Assembly (NCBI GenBank): GCA_905214195.1
Contig: CAJMLH010000003.1
Span: forward strand, 1-64,000
Source of the DNA: an uncultured bacterium
Lineage (GTDB): Bacteria; Bacillota; Clostridia; Peptostreptococcales; Anaerovoracaceae
Length of the DNA: 64,000 nucleotides
Reading direction: 5' to 3'
The notes beneath the pieces are model-generated. The model was given only the letters and a program-made list of their open reading frames with translations, was not told where the DNA came from and did no database searches. Below are positions 25,219 to 34,136 of this stretch, piece by piece (the first letter of the stretch is position 1; the number at the start of each line of letters is the position of its first letter). The translations under genes were made by a program, and so were the position numbers.

Positions 25219-25258
25219 TTTGAAGATAACTGTGGTAAGAACGAAAAGAGGGAGACTT

Positions 25259-26842
25259 ATGAAAGACATAAAGAGGTCATTGATAACGAGCGGTCTTTCT
25301 ATTGCGATATGCGTTATCTTGCTTGCAGGAAGCACTTTTGCGTGGTTTAACGACAGCGTATCCAACAAAGGAAACACAATAACTGCCGGAGTTTTGTCTA
25401 TGCAGGCTTTTGCATATGATATGGCTGATGAAAATGAAGCATCGCCAATAGAAGTAAAGGTTGGAGACAATACATTTAAGTTTAAAAGCGTCGGCAAGGA
25501 TATGGAGAGTGCCAAACCGGCAATAGCACAGGGAAATATTGAAGTTAACAAACAATATGCACAGCTGTTAGAAGTAGAGAACAGCGGCACTTTGGATTTT
25601 AAATATAAGCTTAGCTTTATGACGGATGACAGAGGTCTCGGCGATGCTCTGGTTTTCGATATAATAGAGCTTGACAGTAACGGAAATGTACCGGATGTCA
25701 ACAAACTTTCATTTGAACCTTTCGGTAACTTAGCAACAACTGAGATAATTAACGAAAACATCAAAGCAGGTACAAGCAAGAAATATCTTTTTATATACAA
25801 AACTAAAGAATATGCTGATCCGGATTATTTTAAAGACAACTTTGCCGGTTATGAGTTTATCTTTGATATTTGTATGAATGCGGCTCAGATAAACGGCGAA
25901 TTTGAGGATATGAGCACCGAAGAGCCTTTAACCGGTGATATTGCAGACCAGAATGGATTTGATGAAGCTGTAGAAATGATAAAACAAGGCAGAAGCGCCC
26001 AAATAACTGTCAAAGAAGATGTGAAGCTTGATGATATATTAAATATAAAACAGGGGCAGAAAGTAGTCCTTAATATAGCAGAAGGTAAAACCGTAAGTAT
26101 TGATAATCAGATTAAGAGCGAATACGGATTCAATGACACAAAGAACAACGATGCATATACCAAGCGAGCAGCAATCACAGTCGAAGACGGTGCGGTTCTT
26201 GAAATAAAAAGCGATAAGGAAAAGTCGCCGGGTATAATCAAAACAGATGACTATAAGGCAATAGATGTCAAAACAGGCGGAACTGCTTTGATAGACGGAA
26301 TTAAAATAAATGCAGAAAACGCATACAAAAGCGGGATTTATGCAATTTACAGTAAAGGCGAACTTATCGTTAAAAATACAGAAATTAAAGCTGTAACAGA
26401 TAACGAACTAATATCATCAAGCGGTTCTCCTCAAGGAGGAAGCAGCTGTTACGGAATATATGCCGCAGGAGGAACGCTTACTGTTGATGGGTGCAATATA
26501 AATGTTACAGGAGCAACCAACAAAAATACAGGAAACGGTGCAAGCGGAATATATATAAACGGAGCAAACGCAGAGCTTATAAACAATACAACTATTTTTG
26601 CTACAGGAGAGGGAACCTCCCAAAACGGAATTTATCTGTTCCAAGGAAGCATAGGAACCATATCCGGTGTTAATGCAGATATTAAGGGAACTGCTATTGA
26701 TATAGGAAGCAAAATAGGAGAAATACGAGATTCCGTGTTTAAGGGTACTGCGTACAGCATTTATAACAGAACAGGTGTTACTGTAGATATATCAAACGGA
26801 GTTACTGTTGAAGGCAAAACATCAGGCCCGCTTAAACAATGA
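25259..26842 (+). CDS. SipW-dependent surface protein with beta-helix repeats (second)
   Basis: A 527-residue paralogue with the signal MKDIKRSLITSGLSIAI, LLAGSTFAWFNDS and GNTITAG, a TasA-like domain (about 40-225) and a longer right-handed beta-helix region (about 240-520) with repeats such as LIDGIKINAENAYKSGIYAI, LIVKNTEIKAV, LTVDGCNINV and AELINNTTIF. Right-handed beta-helices are usual in glycan-binding or glycan-cleaving surface proteins. I see no lyase active site. Start at the ATG behind GAGGGAGA. Confidence 0.85.
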   Translation: MKDIKRSLITSGLSIAICVILLAGSTFAWFNDSVSNKGNTITAGVLSMQAFAYDMADENEASPIEVKVGDNTFKFKSVGKDMESAKPAIAQGNIEVNKQYAQLLEVENSGTLDFKYKLSFMTDDRGLGDALVFDIIELDSNGNVPDVNKLSFEPFGNLATTEIINENIKAGTSKKYLFIYKTKEYADPDYFKDNFAGYEFIFDICMNAAQINGEFEDMSTEEPLTGDIADQNGFDEAVEMIKQGRSAQITVKEDVKLDDILNIKQGQKVVLNIAEGKTVSIDNQIKSEYGFNDTKNNDAYTKRAAITVEDGAVLEIKSDKEKSPGIIKTDDYKAIDVKTGGTALIDGIKINAENAYKSGIYAIYSKGELIVKNTEIKAVTDNELISSSGSPQGGSSCYGIYAAGGTLTVDGCNINVTGATNKNTGNGASGIYINGANAELINNTTIFATGEGTSQNGIYLFQGSIGTISGVNADIKGTAIDIGSKIGEIRDSVFKGTAYSIYNRTGVTVDISNGVTVEGKTSGPLKQ

Positions 26843-26881
26843 TGATATTTTGAAAACAATTAAAACTGCCCTGCCTATTCA

Positions 26882-26938
26882 GGGGGGGGTAGTAAAAGAA
26901 AAGGAGAGAAAAGCATGAGAACACTAAAAAATCCCTGA
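26882..26938 (+). other. G8 tract and frameshifted start of the third SipW protein
   Basis: Eight G (26882-26889) lie 25 nt before an ATG with a good AAGGAGAG site (ATG at 26915). That ATG reads MRTLKNP and stops (26936). If the A tract at 26926-26931 had seven A instead of six, the reading would be MRTLKKSLKLSGLSLFLC, exactly the family signal peptide, and would run on into the 26950 frame. A short hairpin CCCTG/CAGGG (26869-26884) precedes it. Either a 1-nt sequence error or a slippage switch. Confidence 0.8.
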
Positions 26939-26949
26939 AACTCAGCGGT

Positions 26950-28470
26950 TTGTCACTTTTTCTTTGCATTGTGCTGCTGGTAGGAACGACATTCGCATGG
27001 TTTACAGACAGCGTTACAAACAGTGGGAATAAGATTCAGGCAGGAAATCTTGATATTGATTTTGTGCAGTTAGGAAAAACCCTTACAGATGACCAGAAAA
27101 GCAAAATCAAAGAAGCCATTAAAGGAGACATTAAGGAAGATACTTATTATAGCATATCTGAAATTGAGAAGCCTGTTTTTAATTATGCCAAGTGGGAACC
27201 GGGATATACGGAAGTGAAAGCGTTAGGTGTTATAAACAAGGGAACTCTTGCTCTTAAGTTTAGACTTGACATAGAGTCTTACGGTGAAATCGGAAAACTT
27301 GCCGAGGTTATTGATGTATATGCAAAAATTTCAGATAAACCTATCACAGACATACCAACTACATTTGATGGCTTGTTAGAAAATGAGTATAAAAATTTAG
27401 GACCTTTGTCTTCTCTTGTCGGTGATCCGGACGGAGTGGCTTATGGGGAACTTCATGCAAAGCAAGGGGCTTATGCGACTATTGCATTTCATATGAAAGA
27501 AGACGCCGGTAATAACTATCAGAAAGCGAAACTTAATTCATTTGATATAAAGTTGAATTCAACTCAGCTGGCTCATGAAGAAGACGGTTTCGGAAACAAT
27601 CAGTATGACAGCGGTGCAGAATATCCTGTTATTGTTGATTCACAGCTTTCCGATGCCATAGAAAATGCACAAAGCGGCGATACTGTATTGCTTGCACCGG
27701 GAACTTATAAATCTATTCAAAGTTGTACTTTGAAAGATGGTGTTATATTAGCAGGAGCAGGAGCCGACAAGACACTTCTTAATGTAGGAAATAACGGATA
27801 TGATATCACATCAGATAATGTGACAGTGAAAGATTTAAAAATAAAAGGAAAATTGTTTGGAACTACTCCTGATGGTGTATATGCTGTTAAACTTGCGGGC
27901 AACAATTCCCGTATAGAAAATTCCACTATTCAGGGAGGCGGAAAAGGAACTAATTGTGCATCTGTCATAGTGAATTTATCTGAAGGAGAAACAGCGCTTA
28001 TTAAGAATACGAATATATATGGCGCATACAGAGGAATTTATCTCCAAAATCAAAAGGGAAGCGTAGTTGTTGACGGCTGCGAAATAACCGGAACTACTTA
28101 TCTAATCAGTGTAAACGGAGGCGGTGATTTTACTGTTACTGTAAAGAACAGCAAACTTGTCGGCTGGATATCTTTTGCCCCTATAAAACATACCCTGTTT
28201 GAAAATACCGAATTAGAAAGTGGAATGGGAAATGCATTTATCAGACCTTATTCGGATACGACTTTCAGGGGATGTACTTTCGAAAGTGAGTTTAAAATAG
28301 GAGCCGGCGGAGACAATATGAAAACATATGTTTTTGAGAATTGTTATAAGGACGGAACGAAAGTTACAGCAGATAATATAAGAACTTTATTATTTGATGA
28401 GAGCGATAGCGGCTTTGCAAGTAAAACTGTTACTGCCATAGTGGACGGTGTTAATGTAAATATGAACTAA
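26950..28470 (+). CDS. SipW-dependent surface protein with beta-helix repeats (third, frameshifted start)
   Basis: The open frame starts at a TTG at 26950 with no ribosome site; the true start is almost surely the ATG at 26915, cut off by a 1-nt shift (see 26882-26938). From the open frame the remaining signal is LLVGTTFAWFTDSVTNSGNK. A TasA-like domain follows (hallmark WEPGYTEVKALGVINKGTLA), then a beta-helix (about 220-490 of 506; NSRIENSTIQGGG, ALIKNTNIYGAYRGIYL, VVDGCEITG). It is paralogous to the two genes before it. As written, the protein would lack the positively charged start of its signal peptide. Confidence 0.8.
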   Translation: MSLFLCIVLLVGTTFAWFTDSVTNSGNKIQAGNLDIDFVQLGKTLTDDQKSKIKEAIKGDIKEDTYYSISEIEKPVFNYAKWEPGYTEVKALGVINKGTLALKFRLDIESYGEIGKLAEVIDVYAKISDKPITDIPTTFDGLLENEYKNLGPLSSLVGDPDGVAYGELHAKQGAYATIAFHMKEDAGNNYQKAKLNSFDIKLNSTQLAHEEDGFGNNQYDSGAEYPVIVDSQLSDAIENAQSGDTVLLAPGTYKSIQSCTLKDGVILAGAGADKTLLNVGNNGYDITSDNVTVKDLKIKGKLFGTTPDGVYAVKLAGNNSRIENSTIQGGGKGTNCASVIVNLSEGETALIKNTNIYGAYRGIYLQNQKGSVVVDGCEITGTTYLISVNGGGDFTVTVKNSKLVGWISFAPIKHTLFENTELESGMGNAFIRPYSDTTFRGCTFESEFKIGAGGDNMKTYVFENCYKDGTKVTADNIRTLLFDESDSGFASKTVTAIVDGVNVNMN

Positions 28471-28473
28471 AAT

Positions 28474-28505
28474 ACTTAGCCACCCTTATAAAAGGGCGGT
28501 ATTTA
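28474..28505 (+). terminator. Hairpin after the third SipW protein (weak terminator)
   Basis: GCCACCCTT and AAGGGCGGT pair around ATAA, with AATAC/GTATT outside. No good T run follows, so it may be an mRNA processing or stability element that lets the peptidase gene be read through. Confidence 0.4.
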
Positions 28506-28568
28506 AAGGATTATCACCATTAAAAATATATTAAAATTACGATAATAAACAGCAAGGAGTATTACATT

Positions 28569-29264
28569 ATGAAGAAAACTTTAAATATTATAGGTAGGGC
28601 AGCGACAATAATAATAATGATTTTTGCTGTATTTGTAATGCTTTTTACTGTATTTTCAGTTAATACGGTAGGCAAGGACAGAGGTATGTTCGGCTATTAC
28701 CCATACATTGTTTTATCAGATTCGATGAGCGGTACTTTTGAGGCCGGTGATATAATATTAAGCCATAAAACGGATATCGACTCGTTAAAAGAGGGAGATA
28801 TTATTTCTTTCAGGTCAATAGACCCAAATAATTACGATACTGTTGTGACTCACAAGATAAAAGCAGTTTCTGAGTATGAGGGTGAAAAAGCCTTTATAAC
28901 ATACGGTGAAAGCACAGGTGTGGAGGACGCTTATCCGGTGCCGGAGAGTAGAGTTATAGGGGAGTATAAATTCCGTATGCCGAAGATGGGATATTTTTTC
29001 CAATTTATGAAAACTCCTTTAGGATATTTTACTGTCATATTCATACCGTTCATGATTCTTATCGGGCTTGAGGCGGCAAGGTTTTTTAAACTGTTTAAAC
29101 TTTATAAAAAAGAACAGGCGGAAGAACTTGCAAAACAAAAGGATATAGCCGAAAAGGAAAAAAACGAAGCCTTGCGTATGCAGGAAGAAATAAAACGACT
29201 AAAAGCCCAGCTTGCAGAAAAAGAAGATCGTATTGAAACTGAAACGAAAAATACATCTGAATAA
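28569..29264 (+). CDS. sipW: Signal peptidase I, SipW (ER) type
   Basis: A 231-residue membrane peptidase that cleaves the special signal peptides of TasA-like proteins. TM helices are at 12-34 and 151-171. The catalytic serine is S52 in SDSMSGTF. H95 in THKI replaces the lysine of ordinary bacterial signal peptidases, the mark of the ER/SipW subtype. A charged coiled-coil tail (178-224) is an addition not seen in Bacillus SipW. It closes the surface-protein locus and is the expected processing enzyme for the proteins at 23923, 25259 and 26950. Confidence 0.9.
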   Translation: MKKTLNIIGRAATIIIMIFAVFVMLFTVFSVNTVGKDRGMFGYYPYIVLSDSMSGTFEAGDIILSHKTDIDSLKEGDIISFRSIDPNNYDTVVTHKIKAVSEYEGEKAFITYGESTGVEDAYPVPESRVIGEYKFRMPKMGYFFQFMKTPLGYFTVIFIPFMILIGLEAARFFKLFKLYKKEQAEELAKQKDIAEKEKNEALRMQEEIKRLKAQLAEKEDRIETETKNTSE

Positions 29265-29302
29265 ATAAACCGATATTGTGCAGCTCAGCTGCTTGTTTAC
29301 AT

Positions 29303-29340
29303 CAAAACACCCCTCTCAAATATTGAGACGGGGTGTTTTG
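29303..29340 (+). terminator. Terminator of the SipW locus
   Basis: CAAAACACCCC pairs with GGGGTGTTTTG, with an inner TCTC/GAGA. Strong stem with U-rich end. Confidence 0.85.
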
Positions 29341-29363
29341 CAAATTAGACTTACCTGTATATT

Positions 29364-29379
29364 ATGATATCCATATCAT
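29364..29379 (+). promoter_or_regulatory. Palindrome ATGATAT-CC-ATATCAT
   Basis: A perfect 7-bp inverted repeat about 110 nt ahead of the membrane protein gene. Its position would suit an operator, but no clear promoter boxes flank it. Confidence 0.35.
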
Positions 29380-29486
29380 GATAAATTTTTTAAAACTATA
29401 TAAAAACATATGGCTTAGAAGTAATGATTTCGATGAAATTTTATGATATACTGTTTTCTAATCTTGAAATTTTGAAAGGATATGTA

Positions 29487-30041
29487 ATGAAAGGAAGAAT
29501 ACTCGCAACAATAGTTTTATGCATAGCTACTGCAATAACTTCAATCGCAGCATATGCTGCCGGAATAAATCCGCCTGTGGGCAATGTGGCAGGGGCATTT
29601 GCTTCGATAGCGGTACTTATTATAGTGTCAAAAATAATTAAGGTAAGCGATGAACTTTTCTACAGCGGTTTAATCTTTGTGTTTATGGCCTCACCTTTAG
29701 GGTCAGTTATAAACTTGTACAGGTCATTTGGCCCTTATGATAAAATTGTACACTTGATCAGTGGATTTTTACTTGCGGCTCTTGGAATGCTCATAATGGA
29801 AAAATTGATGAAAAACTCCTCACGCAGATGTGATTTTTACATATATGCATTGCCGATGATATTCGGAGCTTGTATGTTTTCAAGCGGTTGTGCAGGAATC
29901 TGGGAGATTTTTGAGTTTCTTGCCGACAAGATAGCAGGCGGAGAAATGCAAAGAGGAATGGTTGATACTGTTACCGATATAATAGCAGGCAATGTAGGAG
30001 CACTTGGATACGGAATAATGGCATATTTTAAAAGAAAGTAA
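29487..30041 (+). CDS. Multi-pass membrane protein (DUF2238/YjdF-like)
   Basis: A 184-residue protein with five to six helices. The order YDKIVHLISG, then GIWEIFEFLAD, then DTVTDIIAGNVGALGYG recalls DUF2238/YjdF membrane proteins (histidine after a DK pair, W-E-x-x-E, D-x3-D-x3-N-x-G). I start at the ATG behind GAAAGGA. The frame is open to 29424 with an extra, less hydrophobic 21 residues. No function is known for the family. Confidence 0.65.
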   Translation: MKGRILATIVLCIATAITSIAAYAAGINPPVGNVAGAFASIAVLIIVSKIIKVSDELFYSGLIFVFMASPLGSVINLYRSFGPYDKIVHLISGFLLAALGMLIMEKLMKNSSRRCDFYIYALPMIFGACMFSSGCAGIWEIFEFLADKIAGGEMQRGMVDTVTDIIAGNVGALGYGIMAYFKRK

Positions 30042-30069
30042 GATGAGAAATCTATATTGATGGAATTTT

Positions 30070-30094
30070 GGAGGGCATTAAGCCCTCCGTTTTT
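30070..30094 (+). terminator. Terminator between convergent genes
   Basis: GGAGGGC (30070-30076) pairs with GCCCTCC (30082-30088), followed by GTTTTT. It closes the membrane protein gene and may act on the convergent gene too. Confidence 0.85.
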
Positions 30095-30097
30095 CAT

Positions 30098-30628
30098 TTA
30101 AAATATCGCACCATATCCATATATAAATTTGCTGTCGTGAGTGTATTTGCTGCGAGTGCATCTGTCTTTGGTATTGCCCTCTATGGTGTATACTGTATTT
30201 TTTTCGCAGTAATCTACTATTCCTGTATGGTCAGCCTTGCCGTCATCGTTCCAATCAAAGAAAATTATAATGCCCGGTTTTGGGGTGATATTGGGACTGT
30301 AAAAGAGCCTGTTTCTTTTGAGCCATTTTATATATTCTGCGCAGGATGAAAATTTCGGAACACCCTCATAGTTTGAATTTATGCACCACGATACAAAGCA
30401 GGCGCACCACTCTATCCGCTTTTCAGAACCGAACCATCTCCAGTATTTTTCGCCGCCTATATTTCCAATCTGAGATTCCGCAGTGTTTCTGACGGCTGTA
30501 CCGTCGTATGAGGAAAGGGGTTTTGGACTTGTTAATATTAAAGAAAAGAATGTTGAGGATATAATATAAACAAGGATGAAAAAAATAATTAGGCTCTTTA
30601 AAAATATTTTTGATTTTCTGACGAACAT
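30098..30628 (-). CDS. CHAP-domain (NlpC/P60-like) cell-wall hydrolase
   Basis: A 176-residue protein with an N-terminal signal or anchor helix (about 10-33) and a cysteine-peptidase fold. The catalytic cysteine lies in EWCACFVSWC (about 73-82), the histidine in DHTGIVDY (about 132-139), and WNDDGKAD could hold a metal. The layout matches CHAP amidases that cut peptidoglycan peptides. ACAGGAG precedes the ATG on the minus strand. It is convergent with the DUF2238-like gene, so no operon context. Confidence 0.8.
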   Translation of the reverse strand: MFVRKSKIFLKSLIIFFILVYIISSTFFSLILTSPKPLSSYDGTAVRNTAESQIGNIGGEKYWRWFGSEKRIEWCACFVSWCINSNYEGVPKFSSCAEYIKWLKRNRLFYSPNITPKPGIIIFFDWNDDGKADHTGIVDYCEKNTVYTIEGNTKDRCTRSKYTHDSKFIYGYGAIF

Positions 30629-30691
30629 TATAAACTACTCCTGTCAGATGGTATTTTATGATGTAACTGTCCGTAGTAGTACAGGATTATA

Positions 30692-30750
30692 AACAAAAAG
30701 ACAACAGGCACACCTGAAACAGCATGTTCTTGTTGTTTTGGGTGTGCCTG
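30692..30750 (-). terminator. Terminator of the radical SAM gene
   Basis: Read on the minus strand, CAGGCACACC (30741-30750) pairs with GGTGTGCCTG (30705-30714) around a 26-nt loop that itself has some pairing, followed by TTGTCTTTTTG. Confidence 0.7.
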
Positions 30751-30809
30751 CTTTGGTAAAAGTGTAAACCGGATAGGTGGTTTGTATGTATGATATATAT
30801 TCGATGTCT

Positions 30810-32186
30810 TTATATGTTTTTTTGATTTTCACTCCACAGCTTGTCTGCTACAGGAGCCCATTCGGCCGCATACTTTGTGCATTTTCCGCATAAGTGCTCG
30901 CATGATTCGGGTTGTTCAAGGTCTGTGGATTTTGCGCCTGTTTCTTTTATCATCTGTTGAAGCCTTTCGGGGTTTTCAAGCATAGGGCAAGGTCTAAGCA
31001 TGTTGTCATTGAAAGGCTGTCCCTCTTTATATGCAAGGAAAAGCGGCTGGCGCAGACAATCAAGAAGCGACTTTTCTTTTATATTTGCACTTGAGTAATG
31101 AACAAATACACACGGTTCAACATCGCCGTTTGCGTTTATGTGGCAGTATCTTTTTCCTCCTGCTATACAGCCCTGCACAAATTCGCCGTCATTTTGAAAA
31201 TCTAATGCGAATAATTCTTTACCACCGTCTAAAGCTCGTATTTCACGAATTTTTTTGTACATGTAAGCCCTTTGTTCAGGAGTAAGCAGAAGCTCTGTGC
31301 CCGCATTGGCTCCTACAGGCATATAGTGGAAATACCATGCGAATACACAGCCTTTGTCAATCAGCATATCAAGGAAATCATCGCTTGTGACTGTCATATA
31401 GTTTTGGCTTGTATAACATATAGACACACCGAATGGTATGTGATTTTGGTGCATCAAATCCATTGCCGCAAGGGCTTTTTTATAGTGACCTGCCCCCCGA
31501 CGGCCGTCATTGCTTTCTTCAAAGCCCTCAATGCTGACCGAGACGAAAAAGTTTCCTACTCTCAGAAGGTCATCACAGAATTTCTGATCGATAAGTGTTC
31601 CGTTGGTGAAAGCATGGAAAGCCACATCTTTGTGTTTTTCACATAATTTTATTATATCGTCTCTGCGAACCAAGGGCTCTCCGCCTGTAAACAGATATGC
31701 ATATATTCCCAGTTCTTTCCCCTCTGTAATTATTTTATCCATTACCTCAAAAGAGAGGTTGAGCTTGTTGCCGTATTCTGCCGCCCAGCATCCTGTACAG
31801 TGCAGGTTGCAAGCAGTGGTCGGATCCATAAGTATTATCCATGGAATGTTGCATCCGTATTTTTCTTTCATTGCCTCAGAGGTCTTAAACCCCCTGAATC
31901 CACTCTCATATGCGGCATTTAAGAGAAAGGTTTTGAGAATGTTAGGGTCTACTTCACGAACAATCCTGTCGGCATAGCGGGCCCATTTGCTGTCTGGAGA
32001 TTTTGCGATATTACGAAGCATTTCGTATGAGGAACTTTCCCACGAATTTCCTAAAATTTTTTCTATTTTGTCTATTAAAGATAAAGCTTCCTCTGAAAAA
32101 TTACCTTTTCTACCCTTGTCTATGAGTGAATTAAGAGCCATTCCGAAAGCTTTTCTTTCTGCGATGTGTGATAAACTTGGTGACAT
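30810..32186 (-). CDS. Radical SAM protein with Cys-rich C-terminus
   Basis: A 458-residue enzyme. The SAM [4Fe-4S] site is CNLHCTGCW (about 126-134), followed by YLFTGGEP, the GGEP motif. The C-terminal part holds further cysteines (GDVEPCVF, RPCPML, CEHLCGKC), the arrangement of SPASM-like auxiliary clusters. An N-terminal helical extension (1-110) is unrecognised. AGGAGG lies at a good distance ahead of the ATG on the minus strand. The neighbouring genes give no substrate; no precursor peptide is evident within a few hundred bases. Probably modifies a peptide or small molecule. Confidence 0.8.
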   Translation of the reverse strand: MSPSLSHIAERKAFGMALNSLIDKGRKGNFSEEALSLIDKIEKILGNSWESSSYEMLRNIAKSPDSKWARYADRIVREVDPNILKTFLLNAAYESGFRGFKTSEAMKEKYGCNIPWIILMDPTTACNLHCTGCWAAEYGNKLNLSFEVMDKIITEGKELGIYAYLFTGGEPLVRRDDIIKLCEKHKDVAFHAFTNGTLIDQKFCDDLLRVGNFFVSVSIEGFEESNDGRRGAGHYKKALAAMDLMHQNHIPFGVSICYTSQNYMTVTSDDFLDMLIDKGCVFAWYFHYMPVGANAGTELLLTPEQRAYMYKKIREIRALDGGKELFALDFQNDGEFVQGCIAGGKRYCHINANGDVEPCVFVHYSSANIKEKSLLDCLRQPLFLAYKEGQPFNDNMLRPCPMLENPERLQQMIKETGAKSTDLEQPESCEHLCGKCTKYAAEWAPVADKLWSENQKNI

Positions 32187-32318
32187 ATAAATACCTCCTT
32201 TTGATTGACATTAGTATATATTTTTAATGAGTTTATTGATATAGACAAAACCTACAGGCAGCTTAAAATTTGTGCAAAGCAGGTGAATTGTAAAAAAAAC
32301 ATCTGAAATGTTGCTGCA

Positions 32319-32347
32319 TTGACCGACCTGAATTTTCATGGTATATT
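32319..32347 (+). promoter_or_regulatory. Sigma-A type promoter of the enhancer-binding protein
   Basis: TTGACC (32319-32324), a 17-nt spacer and TATATT (32342-32347), 25 nt before the start codon. Confidence 0.75.
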
Positions 32348-32371
32348 TAAAAAAATAAAAAAGGAGCTTTT

Positions 32372-34123
32372 ATGGAAATCGGATATTTTGCATTAGAAAA
32401 GAATAAAAAGTTTATATACACAGATGAAAGCACAATAAGATTTGCACGAAATAACAGAACCGATGTACAATGGCATAGCAATGGAAAAATTCAAATAAAT
32501 GACATAGTAATATATGTAGGAAAACATGCTAAAGAGGCCGGAATATATGAAGCTGCCGGATTGAAAGAAGATTTGACATTTGGTAAAGGGACGATGGAAG
32601 CCGTAATTTTCAGATATGAGGACAGAGATTTTTTACCTTTTTATAAGCACTTTGATAATGAAAGATTTGGCGAAACAGAGACCATATATTCCGGTGAAAG
32701 TATAAAAATAAAATTTGAAAAAATAGGGGAAGGTACAAAATTGGTAGTTTCGGTAGGAAATGCATGGAGAGAAGAATCTTCAATGAGTCCTGACGGAAAT
32801 ATTATGGTTGTTAAAAACGGTATAATAAATTTTTTCAGTAAAGAGCATAATGTGCCAAAAGAACTTAAAGAGTTGATTAAGCATGGTGTTTATGATGCAT
32901 ATATATCAAAAAAAGGACCATGGGAGGCGACGGATTTTTTTGAAAAAAATGTTGGACAACTTATAACTGAAATGAATGAAAACAGTGAACCTTTATTTTT
33001 TGATTCATACGGAAAACCGGCGGTGCTTAAATGGGTAGCCGGTGAAGAAATTACGGGCGGTATGTCGGTGTTTTCTATAGGTGAAGAGGCGGCATATCTT
33101 GAGCACATTAGGAAAGAAACTGAAATATACGATAAGCTTTATTTCGACGATAGAATAAAAATAGGCAAAAATGAATTAGGGTGTGAAGCAAGATTAAAGG
33201 GATGCGGAGAAAACATAGAGTATATAAACAAGAAGCTTGATAAGGTATGTAGAAAAAATGTTACGATAGTTCTTACCGGTGAAAGCGGGACCGGTAAGAC
33301 TTTCCTTGCAGGTGAGATACATAGAAACAGCCGTAGGGCGGACGGCCCTTTTATAAATGTAAATTGTGCCGCTATAGCATATAATCTCATAGAGAGCGAA
33401 CTGTTCGGATATGAAGAGGGAGCATTCACCGGTGCAAGAAAGGGAGGCAAAATAGGATACTTTGAAATGGCCAAAGGAGGGACTTTGTTTCTTGATGAAA
33501 TATCAGAGCTGCCCTATCTGCTTCAGGGAAAACTCCTTGAAGTTCTTCAAGAGGGTACATTTTACAGAGTAGGAGGAATAAGAAAGATTTCCGCAGATGT
33601 AAGGCTGATAGTGGCTACCAATAAGGATTTGGAAAAAATGGTAAAAGCGGGACAATTCAGAGAAGATCTTTATTATAGAATAAATGTGTTCCCTATACAG
33701 CTGCCTCCTTTGAGGGAAAGAATAAGTGATCTTGAAAGCATAGTGGGAGATACATTACCGCTGATATGTGAGAGGCTTGAAACCGATAATTTGATGCTGA
33801 CAAACCAAGCCCTTGAAAAAATGAAACAGTACAGTTGGCCGGGAAATATCAGAGAGCTTGAAAATGTATTGGAAAAAGCGGCAGTTATGGCAGAGGGAAG
33901 TTTTATAAGAGAAGAAGATATAGTACTGGATAACCCTGTTGCAAAAAATAAATTGCTTGTGACTCTTAAAGATAAAATGGAGGCTTACGAAAAGGAGATA
34001 GTGAAGCAAACATTTTTACAGTTTAACAGAAACCGCCGAAAGACTGCTGAGGCTCTTGGAATAAGCAAGACGAATCTGTTTGATAAATTGCATAAATATG
34101 ATATAGAAGAAAGCGAAGAATAA
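32372..34123 (+). CDS. Sigma-54-dependent enhancer-binding regulator
   Basis: A 583-residue activator of RNA polymerase-sigma-54. Residues 1-275 are an unrecognised sensor part with no PAS or receiver signature. The AAA+ domain (about 276-510) has Walker A GESGTGKT (303-310), ESELFGYEEGAFTGA with the sigma-54 contact GAFTGA (350-355), Walker B TLFLDE (371-376) and an arginine finger region (REDLYYRINVF). The C-terminal Fis-type helix-turn-helix (about 552-578; RKTAEALGISKTNLF) binds DNA. It sits directly before the beta-lactamase-like gene, a palindrome and a -24/-12 promoter, so it almost certainly drives the genes at 35152-38926. The signal is unknown; a peptide or amino acid is the natural guess. 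Confidence 0.92.
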   Translation: MEIGYFALEKNKKFIYTDESTIRFARNNRTDVQWHSNGKIQINDIVIYVGKHAKEAGIYEAAGLKEDLTFGKGTMEAVIFRYEDRDFLPFYKHFDNERFGETETIYSGESIKIKFEKIGEGTKLVVSVGNAWREESSMSPDGNIMVVKNGIINFFSKEHNVPKELKELIKHGVYDAYISKKGPWEATDFFEKNVGQLITEMNENSEPLFFDSYGKPAVLKWVAGEEITGGMSVFSIGEEAAYLEHIRKETEIYDKLYFDDRIKIGKNELGCEARLKGCGENIEYINKKLDKVCRKNVTIVLTGESGTGKTFLAGEIHRNSRRADGPFINVNCAAIAYNLIESELFGYEEGAFTGARKGGKIGYFEMAKGGTLFLDEISELPYLLQGKLLEVLQEGTFYRVGGIRKISADVRLIVATNKDLEKMVKAGQFREDLYYRINVFPIQLPPLRERISDLESIVGDTLPLICERLETDNLMLTNQALEKMKQYSWPGNIRELENVLEKAAVMAEGSFIREEDIVLDNPVAKNKLLVTLKDKMEAYEKEIVKQTFLQFNRNRRKTAEALGISKTNLFDKLHKYDIEESEE

Positions 34124-34136
34124 AGGTGGGTACAAT

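Noticed and set aside
29424..29486. A 21-residue extension of the DUF2238-like protein to 29424
   Set aside because: No ribosome site at that start; the ATG at 29487 is preceded by GAAAGGA.
30068..30349. A plus-strand frame of 93 codons opposite the CHAP gene
   Set aside because: Runs through the terminator at 30070-30094 and is antisense to a well-supported gene.
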